A program made the translations under genes and the position numbers. Below, piece after piece: positions 24,625 through 32,050 of a stretch of DNA of 32,050 bases. Within the stretch, counting starts at the first letter, position 1. Each line of letters begins with the position of its first letter. The notes below the pieces were generated by a model. That model was not told where the DNA came from. It saw only the letters and a program-made list of their open reading frames with translations, and made no database searches. The DNA is from Corynebacterium sp. (GTDB taxonomy: Bacteria > Actinomycetota > Actinomycetes > Mycobacteriales > Mycobacteriaceae). The DNA is taken from assembly GCA_030530875.1 (NCBI GenBank), contig JAUMUD010000025.1:1-32050 (forward strand), written 5' to 3'.

Positions 24625-27033
24625 TTACAAATGACTTGTCTGTAGATTATACGCATTCATTCCAGCAGCACCTAAGAGACCTGCGATAAGAGCGATGATT
24701 GATCCAAGAATAATGAAACCCTTGGTGGTACCACCGAGCTTCCGGAGGATCGTGCCCAGAAGGGAATTATCATAATTGCCACCACCATTGGATGGCAGTG
24801 GTTCCTTATCCTTCGAATTATCATCATCGCCGGAATCAGAATCCAGACCATTCGAGAAGGCATTGACGTTGCCGGTAGCACCGCTGCCATTGCCATTGCC
24901 GGTCGTGCCCGTGGACACGCCAATGGTGCCAGTACCGGTGGTCACAGTGCCATCGGCATGGGTGGTGGTGGCAGTGCCATCAGCATTGACCGTGGTGGTG
25001 GAACCATCCGCATTGGTGGTGGTCTCAGAGACGACATTGCCGTCCTTATCCTTCTTCACGGCGACCTTGACGGTCTGCTTGAAGTTCTCACGGCTGGCGA
25101 TCTGCATATTCACCAGGGCACGGTTGGCATCATTATCGCCGGCCTTTGGCTGGCAGCGAATCACAAGATCACGATCACCAATGGCGGTATTAATGGCCAT
25201 ACCGAAGGTGACAAAGTTCTTGTCATTGTTATATTCCATGGCAGCCGCATCATTACGAATGGTCGTGCCAAAGGTCGCCTTCAGGGCATTATTTGGCAGT
25301 TCCTTGGCCGCATGGAAGGTCAGGGTGAAAGATGGCAGCTGATATGGGCTCTGCTTGCCACCGATATTCACGGAAAGACCAGTGTGGCTCATGCCGGCAT
25401 TCGGACCATTGCCGATGGTCAGGTTGGAATCACTCACACGAAGAATCGTGCCAGTATCCGATGGGTTACCTTCCTCATCCACACGAGTAATACTTGGGGT
25501 GCCCGAATAGCCAGTGCCATCATTATGCACTTCCACATTGGTCAAGGTGGCCAGGGATGGGTCAGGCAAATTGAAATCCACCTTCATGCGGAAAGCCTGC
25601 ATAAAGTCCGCACCATCGGTCTTACCATCCATGACCTGGGTCTGTGGATAAATATTGACCTTAAAGTCGGTATCCGCCACCGCATAAGCTGGATAAACAG
25701 TCTTGAGGGTCACGCGGGAATCCTGCGCAGTATCACGACCCAGCGGCGCACCATTGGATTGGCACTTGGCATCAATGGCGCTGGTGCGGGTCACCTGGCG
25801 AATCGAGCTTGCATCCGGAATATTATAAACCGTGCGCTCCTCGTAGGTCACCTCATCGCCGCTGGTACCACTTGGGCTTGTCGACGCCCCCGAACCAGTG
25901 GCCCCACCCGTACCAGGATTGGTGGTACCGCCACCAGTGCTACCACCGGTTACACCAGTTCCATCATCACTACCCCCGCTGACTCCGGGGAACCCGGAGT
26001 CAGCGCCATTATCGACTACGCGAGCTGGAAGCTCCTTGGCAGGGATGGCGATATAGCCACCCTCCATTGGTTGGATGGAGGTAATGGCATTGCGGTCATA
26101 CTTGGACATGGCCACATAGGTTGGGTAAATGCCAGGGGCCAGTTCAGTATTTAGAGTTGCAGATTCAGAAATTGTGATCTGCGCGCCGACCTTACGCATG
26201 AAGGTGCGCTGGGTGGTCTGAATGCCAAGGTAGTTGGAAGGAACAGGGTTAATGGCCCACTTCCAGTCAGGCTTTACATAGCCGCCAACGGCCCCAGGAA
26301 TACCAGGGCCACCGCAGGCAGTGGAATCAAAGGTGCCGCCGATAGTACAAATGCGGTTGCCCACAGCGGAGCCATTGACTGTGAAGCCCACGGAGTTACG
26401 GTCAACAAGGAAGCCCTCAGGGAGCATAAAGCCCTGCTCACCAATGAACTTCAGACCGGTGTCCTTACCGTGCGCACCCACAGTAATGGTGGTGGAATAG
26501 TCAATATTGTCACCACGGCCGACAATATAAGGGTCCGCATAAGTACCGGAACCAGAAACTGCGCCACCATTGAACTTCTTAATACGAAGGCTCGTCTGGT
26601 AGGTCTCATAATCCGTGCCGGAACCAAGCTTGGTTGGGGCGGCCGTATTAATAGTGGTGCTGTAATCCGCCAGTGGGTTATAGCCCATATCATCCGTAAA
26701 GCGGATGGTAAGAGTATGCGGACCATAACTTGGGATAGTGAAGCTTACCGGATAAGTAGCAGCATTCTGACCATTAACGTCCACTGCTTGACCAACAGGC
26801 ACGCCATCAAGGTAGGACTCAAGGGTACCGGTATAACCCGCAGGCACAATCACATTGAGGGTATTAGCGGCACCATAATTGCTATCAACACTGCCGGAAA
26901 CAACGAGACCGGCTGTAGCAGCATCCGCCGCAACGGAGCTTGGCAGCATTTGTGGCGCCGCCACAATGGGGCCGAGAAGGCTAAGGCTGGCCAAGGCGGC
27001 ATACACACCGCGCTTAAGAGACGTAACAGCCAT
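24625..27033 (-). CDS. Secreted Ig-like surface protein, paralogue of the next gene
   Basis: 802 aa from ATG 27033, fixed by a near-perfect AAAGGAG site 5 bases upstream; longer in-frame starts would run into the divergent gene. Signal peptide of about 36 aa. Layout: Ig-like domain (HTLTIRFTDDMGYNPL), second domain with two cysteines eleven residues apart (ICTIGGTFDSTAC), a Gly/Thr-rich linker (about 338-393), a third domain opening with CQSNGAPLGRD and containing EEGNPSDTG and NNDKNFVTF, a low-complexity linker with TTTNADGS-type short repeats (about 656-754), and a hydrophobic segment (about 771-794) ending the protein. No sorting signal. The CQSNGAP and NNDKNF motifs and four cysteines are shared with the downstream gene. 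Function unknown; probably anchored in the cell envelope by its C-terminus. Confidence 0.9.
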   Translation of the reverse strand: MAVTSLKRGVYAALASLSLLGPIVAAPQMLPSSVAADAATAGLVVSGSVDSNYGAANTLNVIVPAGYTGTLESYLDGVPVGQAVDVNGQNAATYPVSFTIPSYGPHTLTIRFTDDMGYNPLADYSTTINTAAPTKLGSGTDYETYQTSLRIKKFNGGAVSGSGTYADPYIVGRGDNIDYSTTITVGAHGKDTGLKFIGEQGFMLPEGFLVDRNSVGFTVNGSAVGNRICTIGGTFDSTACGGPGIPGAVGGYVKPDWKWAINPVPSNYLGIQTTQRTFMRKVGAQITISESATLNTELAPGIYPTYVAMSKYDRNAITSIQPMEGGYIAIPAKELPARVVDNGADSGFPGVSGGSDDGTGVTGGSTGGGTTNPGTGGATGSGASTSPSGTSGDEVTYEERTVYNIPDASSIRQVTRTSAIDAKCQSNGAPLGRDTAQDSRVTLKTVYPAYAVADTDFKVNIYPQTQVMDGKTDGADFMQAFRMKVDFNLPDPSLATLTNVEVHNDGTGYSGTPSITRVDEEGNPSDTGTILRVSDSNLTIGNGPNAGMSHTGLSVNIGGKQSPYQLPSFTLTFHAAKELPNNALKATFGTTIRNDAAAMEYNNDKNFVTFGMAINTAIGDRDLVIRCQPKAGDNDANRALVNMQIASRENFKQTVKVAVKKDKDGNVVSETTTNADGSTTTVNADGTATTTHADGTVTTGTGTIGVSTGTTGNGNGSGATGNVNAFSNGLDSDSGDDDNSKDKEPLPSNGGGNYDNSLLGTILRKLGGTTKGFIILGSIIALIAGLLGAAGMNAYNLQTSHL

Positions 27034-27065
27034 GGCAACTCCTTTACGTTTTCTAAGCATTTTCT

Positions 27066-27094
27066 TATCTAAATTTACCTGAGCTGTACGTAAA
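27066..27094 (-). promoter_or_regulatory. Candidate promoter of the Ig-like gene pair
   Basis: On the minus strand, TTTACG (27089-27094), a 17-base spacer and TAGATA (27066-27071), about 32 bases before ATG 27033. A sequence match only. Confidence 0.45.
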
Positions 27095-27118
27095 AACAAA
27101 ACAAGCTCACACTCGATT

Positions 27119-27142
27119 TTTTGAAAAACTGCGTTTTCAAAA
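27119..27142. promoter_or_regulatory. 9-bp inverted repeat, candidate operator
   Basis: TTTTGAAAA (27119-27127), 6-base spacer, TTTTCAAAA (27134-27142). It is perfect and centred between the two divergent genes, just upstream of the permease -10-like box, where a regulator could act on both. Confidence 0.4.
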
Positions 27143-27163
27143 TATTTCTGGCATAGTATTTTC

Positions 27164-28459
27164 ATGGGAATTGAAAAGAAGCCCACGGCGGACACCACCC
27201 CGCCGGGTGATATTGCGGGGCACATGGATGCCCTTTTTGATGTGCCAGCGGAACAGACCGCGGACCGCGCGGCCATTATTGGCCGTGATGGTAAGTGGTT
27301 GGCCGCCTGGGCGGCGCGATTCATTATTATCGCCATTGCTGCTTATATTCTGTGGCTTGCTATTAATAAGGTAAGTTCCGGCGCCCTGCCAATTGCGCTG
27401 GCACTGCTTTTGGCCACGGTGCTGTGGCCGCCGGTGCGTTGGCTGCGCAATCACGGTGTGCCAGCAAGTCTTTCCGTGGTTGTGGTGCTCCTTGCCGGCA
27501 TTGGCATTATTGTGGGCCTTATTGCCGCAATGGCGCCGAGCGTATCCAATCAGTCGGGTGATTTGATTAACCGCTCAGTGGCCGGTGCGCATACCCTGAT
27601 GAACTGGGTCCAGGGCCCACCACTCAACCTTCAGGCGGAGAGCATTAATAAGGGTGTGAATGAGATTCTCACCAAGATTCAAAGCCAGGCCACGGATATT
27701 GCCTCCGGTGTGGTTAGTGGTGTGTCCACTGCCTCCGAGGTCATTATTTCCTTCTTCATTATGATCATCCTGACCTTCTTCTTCCTTAAGGATGGTCCGC
27801 GCTTCCTCCCATGGATGCGCAAAATGACAGGCCCAACGGTGGGCTGGCACCTCTCTGAGGTTCTGCTCCGTATTTGGAATTCGCTCTCCGGCTATATCCG
27901 CGCCCAGGCTGCGGTCTCGCTGATTGACTCCATCTGTATTGGCATTGGTCTTTTCATTATGAAGGTGCCTCTGGCCATGGTGCTCATTGTCCTTACTTTC
28001 TTCGCGGGCTTTATCCCAATTGTGGGTGCTATTTCGGCCGGCGCGGTGGCTGTGCTGATTGCGCTGGTTTCCAATGGTTGGGCCACCGCTATTGGTGTGC
28101 TCATCTTGATTGTTGCTGTTCAGCAGCTTGAGGGCCATATTCTCTCCCCGCTCTTCCAGTCCAAGGCCATGGACCTGCACCCAGCCATTGTGCTGCTTTC
28201 GGTTACGGTGGGTGGCACGCTCTATGGCATTCCGGGCGCTTTCTTGGCTGTGCCGGTGGCTGCCACTATTGCGGTTGTTCTCCGCTATCACAGCGAGCTG
28301 GTTTCGCTACGTTCCGGGGAGCTTGAGGTCAAGGATCTGGTCATTGCCACTGGTGAGGACCGCAAGCATCCGGATGAAAAAACCAACTCGCAGGATCCAA
28401 ATAATCCCGTGGTGAGCCTGCTAAACTCTATTGGAAAAGTAACCCGAAAGAACAAGTAA
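27164..28459 (+). CDS. AI-2E family transporter (membrane permease)
   Basis: 431 aa. The protein has the AI-2E/PerM layout: a cytoplasmic N-terminus, membrane segments at about 48-125, a soluble middle part (about 125-185), then FFFLKDGPRFLP and four or five further membrane segments. Family signatures include FAGFIPIVGAISAGAVAVL, EGHILSPLFQSKAMDLHP and GIPGAFLAVPVAA. Members have been linked to autoinducer-2 export and to cation/proton exchange; the substrate here cannot be told from sequence. No ribosome site precedes ATG 27164, while TAGTAT (27154-27159) would place transcription start at or next to the ATG, suggesting a leaderless mRNA. The Fe-S oxidoreductase starts 12 bp downstream, so the two may be co-transcribed. 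Confidence 0.92.
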   Translation: MGIEKKPTADTTPPGDIAGHMDALFDVPAEQTADRAAIIGRDGKWLAAWAARFIIIAIAAYILWLAINKVSSGALPIALALLLATVLWPPVRWLRNHGVPASLSVVVVLLAGIGIIVGLIAAMAPSVSNQSGDLINRSVAGAHTLMNWVQGPPLNLQAESINKGVNEILTKIQSQATDIASGVVSGVSTASEVIISFFIMIILTFFFLKDGPRFLPWMRKMTGPTVGWHLSEVLLRIWNSLSGYIRAQAAVSLIDSICIGIGLFIMKVPLAMVLIVLTFFAGFIPIVGAISAGAVAVLIALVSNGWATAIGVLILIVAVQQLEGHILSPLFQSKAMDLHPAIVLLSVTVGGTLYGIPGAFLAVPVAATIAVVLRYHSELVSLRSGELEVKDLVIATGEDRKHPDEKTNSQDPNNPVVSLLNSIGKVTRKNK

Positions 28460-28471
28460 CTCACCCACATT

Positions 28472-31400
28472 ATGCACATCACCCTTCTTAGCACCACCAT
28501 CGGGTTGCTGGGAGTTATCCTCTCACTGCCCGCATGGTGGTTTTTCCTTTCCGGTGCCCTGAGGCTCACCCGCTTCGTGCGCGCCGGCTCCCCTGACGCA
28601 GTTTCCCGCACAAACCGCCCTCTTCTTCGCTTATCGACGCTCATCTTCGAAGTAGCTTCGCATAACGAGCTAATGCGCCGACCCACGACAGCGGTGGCGC
28701 ATTGGCTTGTTATGGTGGGCTTTCTTATTGGTTCCCTCTTCTGGTTTGAGGCCTATATTCAGACCTTCAACCCCCATGGTGGTTGGCCCTGGGTAAGCCA
28801 TTGGGAAATCTACCACCTCGCCGATGAGATTCTTGGCCTCGGCACCGTCATCGGCATTCTTGTCCTCATCGTCATCCGTAGGCTTCCGAAAAATCGCAAT
28901 AGGTTTTTCGGAAGCAACAATAAAGCGGCCACCTTCGTCGAAGCCGTCGTGCTTCTCGAGGGCATCGGCATGCTCCTGGTCAAGGCCGGCAAATACGCCA
29001 CCTTCCCCGACCTTCACTCCTCGCCCTATATTGACTTTTTCACATACCACCTTGCCCATGTGCTGCCAGCAAGCCCAGCCATGGTCTCCATCTTTGCCCT
29101 GATTAAGCTGCTCACCGGCATGGTCTGGCTCTTTATTGTTGGCCAGCAGCTTCGTTGGGGTGTGGCCTGGCACCGCTTCCTCGCCTTCTTCACCATTTAC
29201 TTCCAAAAGAACCCAGATGGTAAGAATGCCCTCGGTAAGCTAAATACTCCGGGCCGCCTGCTCGGCGACCCGGACAACCAAGACGAAGAACCTACGGTTC
29301 CAGATTTTTCGAAGCCTTCCTGGAAGATGCTGCTCGATTCGGCCACCTGTACCGAGTGCGGCCGCTGCCAGGATGTCTGCCCTGCCTGGAATACCGGCAA
29401 GCCACTCTCACCAAAGCTTCTGATGAATGGCATTCGCGATACTGCCATTGAGGCTCATGATGCGGGCAAAACCCCAACCATTAGCCTCTTCCGCAATGAG
29501 ACGAATTTGAGCGCCGATGCCCTGTGGTCCTGCACCAACTGTGGCGCCTGCGTGGAGCAGTGCCCGGTCGATATTGAGCACATTGACCATGTGAATGCCT
29601 TGCGCCGACACTCCGTACTCGATGACTCCGAGTTCCCTGAAGAGCTCAATGATCTCTTCCGTGCCCTGGATGCCAAGGGCAACCCTTGGGGCTACCCTGC
29701 CAAGGAGCGCCTCACCTGGATTGAGGAAGCCCGCCGCGATGGCCTCGAAGTCCCCACCATTGACACCACCGACCCTGAGAAGGCCGTGGCCCAAATGGCC
29801 GATGTGGAATATCTTTTCTGGGTTGGCTGCGCTGGCACCTTTGATGATGCCGGCCGCGCCACCACCCGCGCCATTGTGGAACTGCTGCACGTGGCCGGTG
29901 TGAAATTCGGCGTGCTCGGCAAAAATGAGACCTGCACCGGTGACCCTGCCCGCCGTGCCGGCAATGAGTTCCTCTTCCAGATGCTCGCGGAACAGAATGT
30001 GGAAACCCTCAACACGGCCTTTGCTGGTACCCCCAAGGGTCAGCGCAAAATCATCACCTCCTGCGCGCACTGCTTCAATACCCTGCGCAATGAGTATCCC
30101 GATTTTGATGGCCACTATGATGTTTTCCACCACACACAGCTGCTCAACCGCCTCGTCCGTGAAAAGCGCCTGACCCCAATCCCACGCCCGGCCTCGGCCC
30201 GTGAACCAATCACCTACCACGACCCATGCTTCCTTGGTCGCCATAATAAGGTCTTTGACCCGCCACGTGAACTGCTGGCCACTGTGGGTGATCTCAAGGA
30301 AATGCCGCGTAATAAGGACAATGGCTTCTGCTGTGGTGCTGGCGGTGCCCGCATGTTTATGGAAGAAAAACTGGGCACCCGTATTGCCAATAACCGCTCG
30401 GAAGAAGCCCTGGCTACCAATGCGACCACTATTGCGGTCGGCTGCCCATTCTGTAACACCATGCTCACCGGTGGTATCAAAGCCACCGCCCATGGCGACC
30501 CGGAGCAAACCCCGCGTGTGCGTGATATTGCCCAAATGCTCAATGAGGCCATTCGTATCAATGACGAACTGCCCGCACCAAGGCCGAAGGAATTCCTCGA
30601 TGCGCCCGTGCGCATGGGCCTTCCCACCACCGGCCTTGGCATCGGCATTGGCCCCGGTGCCGACCTCGGCCTCACGCCAAAGCGGAAGAAGCCTGCGGAT
30701 TCCGAAAATTCGAAAACCTCCGGCGAGAGTGAAACGCAAGCGCCAAAGCCAGCAGCCGCCCCTACCCCATCGGTCCCTGCTGCGGGTGCGCCGAAGGCAC
30801 CAGGCGTCCCAGCACCAGGCGCAGTTGCCACTCCAAAGCCAGCGACCCCAGCAGCTCCTGCTGCACCAGGTGCACCTAAGGCTCCTGGCACTCCAGCTGC
30901 TCCGGGCGCACCAGCTCCTGGTTCGGCTTCTGTTCCAAAGCCAGCAGCTCCAGCAGCACCAGGTGTTCCAAAGGCTCCTGGCACTCCAGCTGCACCGGGC
31001 ACTCCTAAGGCACCGGGAGCACCAAAGCCAGCTGTGCCTGGGGCCCCGGGTGTCCCAGCTCCTGGTTCGGCTTCTGTTCCAAAGCCAGCAGCCCCAGCAG
31101 CACCAGGTACTCCAAAGGCGCCTGGCGCTCCAGCTGCTCCGGGCGCACCAAAGGCACCGGGTGTAGCAGCACCAGGCGCAGCCGCCGTTCCAAAACCAGG
31201 CACGGTACCACCGGCTCCGGGTGCCCCAGCAGCACCAGGCTCGGCTACTGCTCCAAAGCCAGCGGTGCCAAAGCCAGAGGCACCGAAGGCCCCTGCTGCT
31301 CCAGGGATTTCAAAGCCTGGAGCGCCAAAGGCACCGGGTGTTCCTAAGGCGCCGGGTCTGACGGCACCAGTTGTACCGGCTGCACCAGGCTCAGCTGCTG

Positions 31401-31516
31401 TTCCAAAACCGGCAACGCCTAAGCCGGGAGCACCGGCAGCGCCAGGGGGCCCTGTGCCACCGGCTCCTGGCACTGCACAGCCCGCTCCGGATTCTGAATC
31501 TGAGGGCAAGGACTAG
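28472..31516 (+). CDS. Membrane-bound (Fe-S)-binding oxidoreductase, Rv0338c-like, with Ala/Pro-rich tail
   Basis: 1014 aa. Residues 1-240 contain several membrane segments of the NarI-like/HdrE-like type, with histidines that could bind haem. Two [4Fe-4S] ferredoxin motifs follow: CTECGRCQDVCP (Cys 293, 296, 299, 303) and CTNCGACVEQCP (Cys 354, 357, 360, 364). Two cysteine-rich CCG-type domains come next (CTGDPARRAG with CAHC about 488-534; DPCFLGRHN about 585; CCGAGGARM about 620; GCPFCNTML about 658). This matches heterodisulfide-reductase-like membrane oxidoreductases, as in mycobacterial Rv0338c, proposed to pass electrons to the quinone pool; donor unknown. Residues about 755-1014 are a low-complexity Ala/Pro/Gly/Lys tail, a known feature of actinobacterial members but long here. 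No good ribosome site was seen. The C-terminal neighbour lies outside the window. Confidence 0.93.
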   Translation: MHITLLSTTIGLLGVILSLPAWWFFLSGALRLTRFVRAGSPDAVSRTNRPLLRLSTLIFEVASHNELMRRPTTAVAHWLVMVGFLIGSLFWFEAYIQTFNPHGGWPWVSHWEIYHLADEILGLGTVIGILVLIVIRRLPKNRNRFFGSNNKAATFVEAVVLLEGIGMLLVKAGKYATFPDLHSSPYIDFFTYHLAHVLPASPAMVSIFALIKLLTGMVWLFIVGQQLRWGVAWHRFLAFFTIYFQKNPDGKNALGKLNTPGRLLGDPDNQDEEPTVPDFSKPSWKMLLDSATCTECGRCQDVCPAWNTGKPLSPKLLMNGIRDTAIEAHDAGKTPTISLFRNETNLSADALWSCTNCGACVEQCPVDIEHIDHVNALRRHSVLDDSEFPEELNDLFRALDAKGNPWGYPAKERLTWIEEARRDGLEVPTIDTTDPEKAVAQMADVEYLFWVGCAGTFDDAGRATTRAIVELLHVAGVKFGVLGKNETCTGDPARRAGNEFLFQMLAEQNVETLNTAFAGTPKGQRKIITSCAHCFNTLRNEYPDFDGHYDVFHHTQLLNRLVREKRLTPIPRPASAREPITYHDPCFLGRHNKVFDPPRELLATVGDLKEMPRNKDNGFCCGAGGARMFMEEKLGTRIANNRSEEALATNATTIAVGCPFCNTMLTGGIKATAHGDPEQTPRVRDIAQMLNEAIRINDELPAPRPKEFLDAPVRMGLPTTGLGIGIGPGADLGLTPKRKKPADSENSKTSGESETQAPKPAAAPTPSVPAAGAPKAPGVPAPGAVATPKPATPAAPAAPGAPKAPGTPAAPGAPAPGSASVPKPAAPAAPGVPKAPGTPAAPGTPKAPGAPKPAVPGAPGVPAPGSASVPKPAAPAAPGTPKAPGAPAAPGAPKAPGVAAPGAAAVPKPGTVPPAPGAPAAPGSATAPKPAVPKPEAPKAPAAPGISKPGAPKAPGVPKAPGLTAPVVPAAPGSAAVPKPATPKPGAPAAPGGPVPPAPGTAQPAPDSESEGKD
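30735..31510 (+). repeat. Low-complexity Ala/Pro/Gly/Lys repeats encoding the oxidoreductase tail
   Basis: Short units of the type PGAPKAPG and PAAPG recur throughout. A larger imperfect duplication has an offset of 144 bp (48 aa): the stretch starting ccagctcctg at 30911 recurs at 31055. Such repeats can change copy number between strains. Confidence 0.8.
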
Positions 31517-31528
31517 CATTCACTGGCT

Positions 31529-31572
31529 ATCCCCGGTCGCTGAGATTATTCACAGTCTCAGCGACCGGGGAT
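31529..31572 (+). terminator. 17-bp stem hairpin after the oxidoreductase gene
   Basis: ATCCCCGGTCGCTGAGA (31529-31545) and TCTCAGCGACCGGGGAT (31556-31572) are perfectly complementary around a 10-base loop, starting 12 bases after the stop codon. The following bases (CTGTATATAC) are not a clean T-run, so it may act partly through stem stability. Confidence 0.8.
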
Positions 31573-31605
31573 CTGTATATACACAGTCGATCGACCCCAC
31601 TCTCC

Positions 31606-31681
31606 AGCCCGGTGCAGTAGGTCTAATGGCATTAGGTGCGAACGCGTTGCGGGGACTTGGCAGCGAAGTCACTACCGGGCT
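31606..31681. repeat. 76-bp cloverleaf-like inverted repeat
   Basis: AGCCCGGT (31606-31613) and ACCGGGCT (31674-31681) are perfect inverted repeats enclosing smaller arms: CTAAT-GGC-ATTAG, the palindrome AACGCGTT, and GACTT-(7-base loop)-AAGTC near the 3' side. The geometry recalls a tRNA, but the conserved T-loop and other tRNA bases are missing. Confidence 0.35.
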
Positions 31682-31803
31682 ATACAACCGACGTAACCTA
31701 TGTACTTTTGCTTATTATTCGTTTAGAATTCCAGACTCGAACCCTAAAAAGTGTCCACAAACTTTAAACAATTGCAGGTCAGGACATATATTGATGCCCC
31801 GAT

Positions 31804-31913
31804 TTGACAACTTCAATTGAGTATGGAAATATAATACGTGTCCTTTTAATTTAAAAGGAAACCCAGCCCTAGGGCTGAGTAAAGCCCCTCGTTCGTAGGT
31901 TCCGAGGGGCTTT
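31804..31913 (+). ncRNA. Possible small RNA with its own promoter and terminator
   Basis: TTGACA (31804-31809) and TATAAT (31830-31835) are followed by TCCTTTTAATTTAAAAGGA (palindromic, 31841-31859), CAGCCCTAGGGCTG (palindromic, 31864-31877) and an 11-bp terminator-like stem AAAGCCCCTCG/CGAGGGGCTTT (31881-31891 and 31903-31913). The spacer between the promoter boxes is 20 bases, longer than usual, so promoter activity is uncertain. Confidence 0.35.
31881..31913 (+). terminator. Rho-independent terminator
   Basis: AAAGCCCCTCG and CGAGGGGCTTT form a perfect 11-bp stem with an 11-base loop. A/T tracts at both feet would allow it to work in both directions. Confidence 0.75.
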
Positions 31914-31953
31914 GCTAATTCTTGGATAATTTCATGGTCGGGGGGCCAGATAT

Positions 31954-31993
31954 AAAAAGAAGGCATCCGCTTCGCTAAGAGGTGGATGCCTTC
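31954..31993 (-). terminator. Terminator for a minus-strand gene beyond the right edge
   Basis: On the minus strand, GAAGGCATCC and GGATGCCTTC form a perfect 10-bp stem with a 15-base loop, followed by TTTTTAT. No minus-strand gene ends just right of it inside the window, so the gene it serves lies outside. Confidence 0.75.
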
Positions 31994-32050
31994 ACTGGGT
32001 AATAGGACAGAATGTGTTGGTGTTTTTGCGCGTTCTGACTGGTAGTGGTG

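Larger units (their letters stand above)
27034..27163. other. Divergent promoter region (130 bp)
   Basis: AT-rich gap between the minus-strand Ig-like gene pair and the plus-strand permease gene. It contains a minus-strand promoter match, a perfect 9-bp inverted repeat (27119-27142) and a -10-like TAGTAT (27154-27159) close to the permease ATG. Confidence 0.7.
31517..32050. other. Non-coding right end (534 bp)
   Basis: No credible gene. It contains the terminator of the oxidoreductase (31529-31572), a cloverleaf-like inverted repeat (31606-31681), a possible small RNA locus (31804-31913), and a terminator facing left for a gene beyond the window (31954-31993). In 31994-32050 nothing was identified. 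Confidence 0.65.

Noticed and set aside
27034-27336. Longer in-frame start (27336) for the 802-aa Ig-like protein
   Set aside because: It would overlap the divergent permease gene, and its N-terminus is not secretory. ATG 27033 has a strong ribosome site and gives a normal signal peptide.
29408-31509. Two minus-strand open frames (29408-30739 and 30214-31509) opposite the oxidoreductase gene
   Set aside because: The plus strand carries the Fe-S motifs. The Gly/Ala-rich antisense frame simply mirrors the Ala/Pro repeats.
31725-31745. agactcgaaccct looks like a reversed tRNA T-arm
   Set aside because: The 5-bp T-stem does not pair and no acceptor or anticodon arm can be placed around it.
31371-31820. 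Plus-strand open frame running past the oxidoreductase stop
   Set aside because: It starts inside the repeat tail in another frame and runs through the terminator hairpin.
31715-31966. Minus-strand open frame of 83 codons at the right end
   Set aside because: It reads through the terminator and palindromes at 31841-31913 and has no ribosome site or family likeness.

Overview
The window looks like part of a mycolic-acid-type actinobacterial chromosome, most likely Corynebacterium or a close relative. The evidence is moderately high coding GC with AT-richer gaps, LAXTG-type sorting signals ending in Arg/Lys-rich tails, and a membrane-bound Fe-S oxidoreductase of the Rv0338c type with a long Ala/Pro tail. 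The species cannot be fixed from the sequence. No insertion sequence, CRISPR array, rRNA or convincing tRNA was seen.

Positions 1-27033 form one surface-protein island, with every gene on the minus strand (transcription right to left). At the right end are two paralogous Ig-like surface proteins (24625-27033 and 22223-24601). They are followed by a rho-independent terminator (22121-22150). Next comes an apparent three-gene operon of helical-repeat proteins (20380-22032, 19062-20360, 15651-18998), closed by a UUCG-loop terminator (15600-15628). Then come two giant helical-repeat proteins, each its own unit: 2420 aa at 7461-14723, with a terminator at 7388-7425, and at least 2367 aa at 1-7102, cut by the window edge. 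The repeats are Ebh/FIVAR/GA-like three-helix modules (core N-L-T-x-x-Q-K-x-x-Y): about 16 units in each giant, 9, 4, and a degenerate 2-3 in the others.

The four proteins with the YGKRS-type signal peptide share a layout: signal peptide, repeats, a conserved pre-anchor helical domain, a hydrophobic segment ending in Trp-Tyr, and a Gly/Ala or Pro/Ala linker. The three with complete C-termini then end in a second hydrophobic segment carrying LAXTG. The other three surface proteins have ordinary signal peptides and only one C-terminal hydrophobic segment without a sorting signal. A reading that fits both groups is that the first segment sits in the outer mycolate membrane while LAXTG links the tail to peptidoglycan. 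This is inference, and it is the most interesting idea in the window.

Positions 27164-31516 hold two plus-strand genes, divergent from the island: an AI-2E family permease and, 12 bp later, the Fe-S oxidoreductase, ending at a 17-bp-stem hairpin (31529-31572). The last 500 bases are non-coding. They hold a cloverleaf-like inverted repeat, a possible small RNA locus, and a terminator for a minus-strand gene lying beyond the right edge.

The largest gene-free stretch (14724-15650) contains the candidate promoter of the 2420-aa gene, a strong two-part hairpin, a GlxR/CRP-like palindrome and a further structured segment, and may encode an unannotated RNA.
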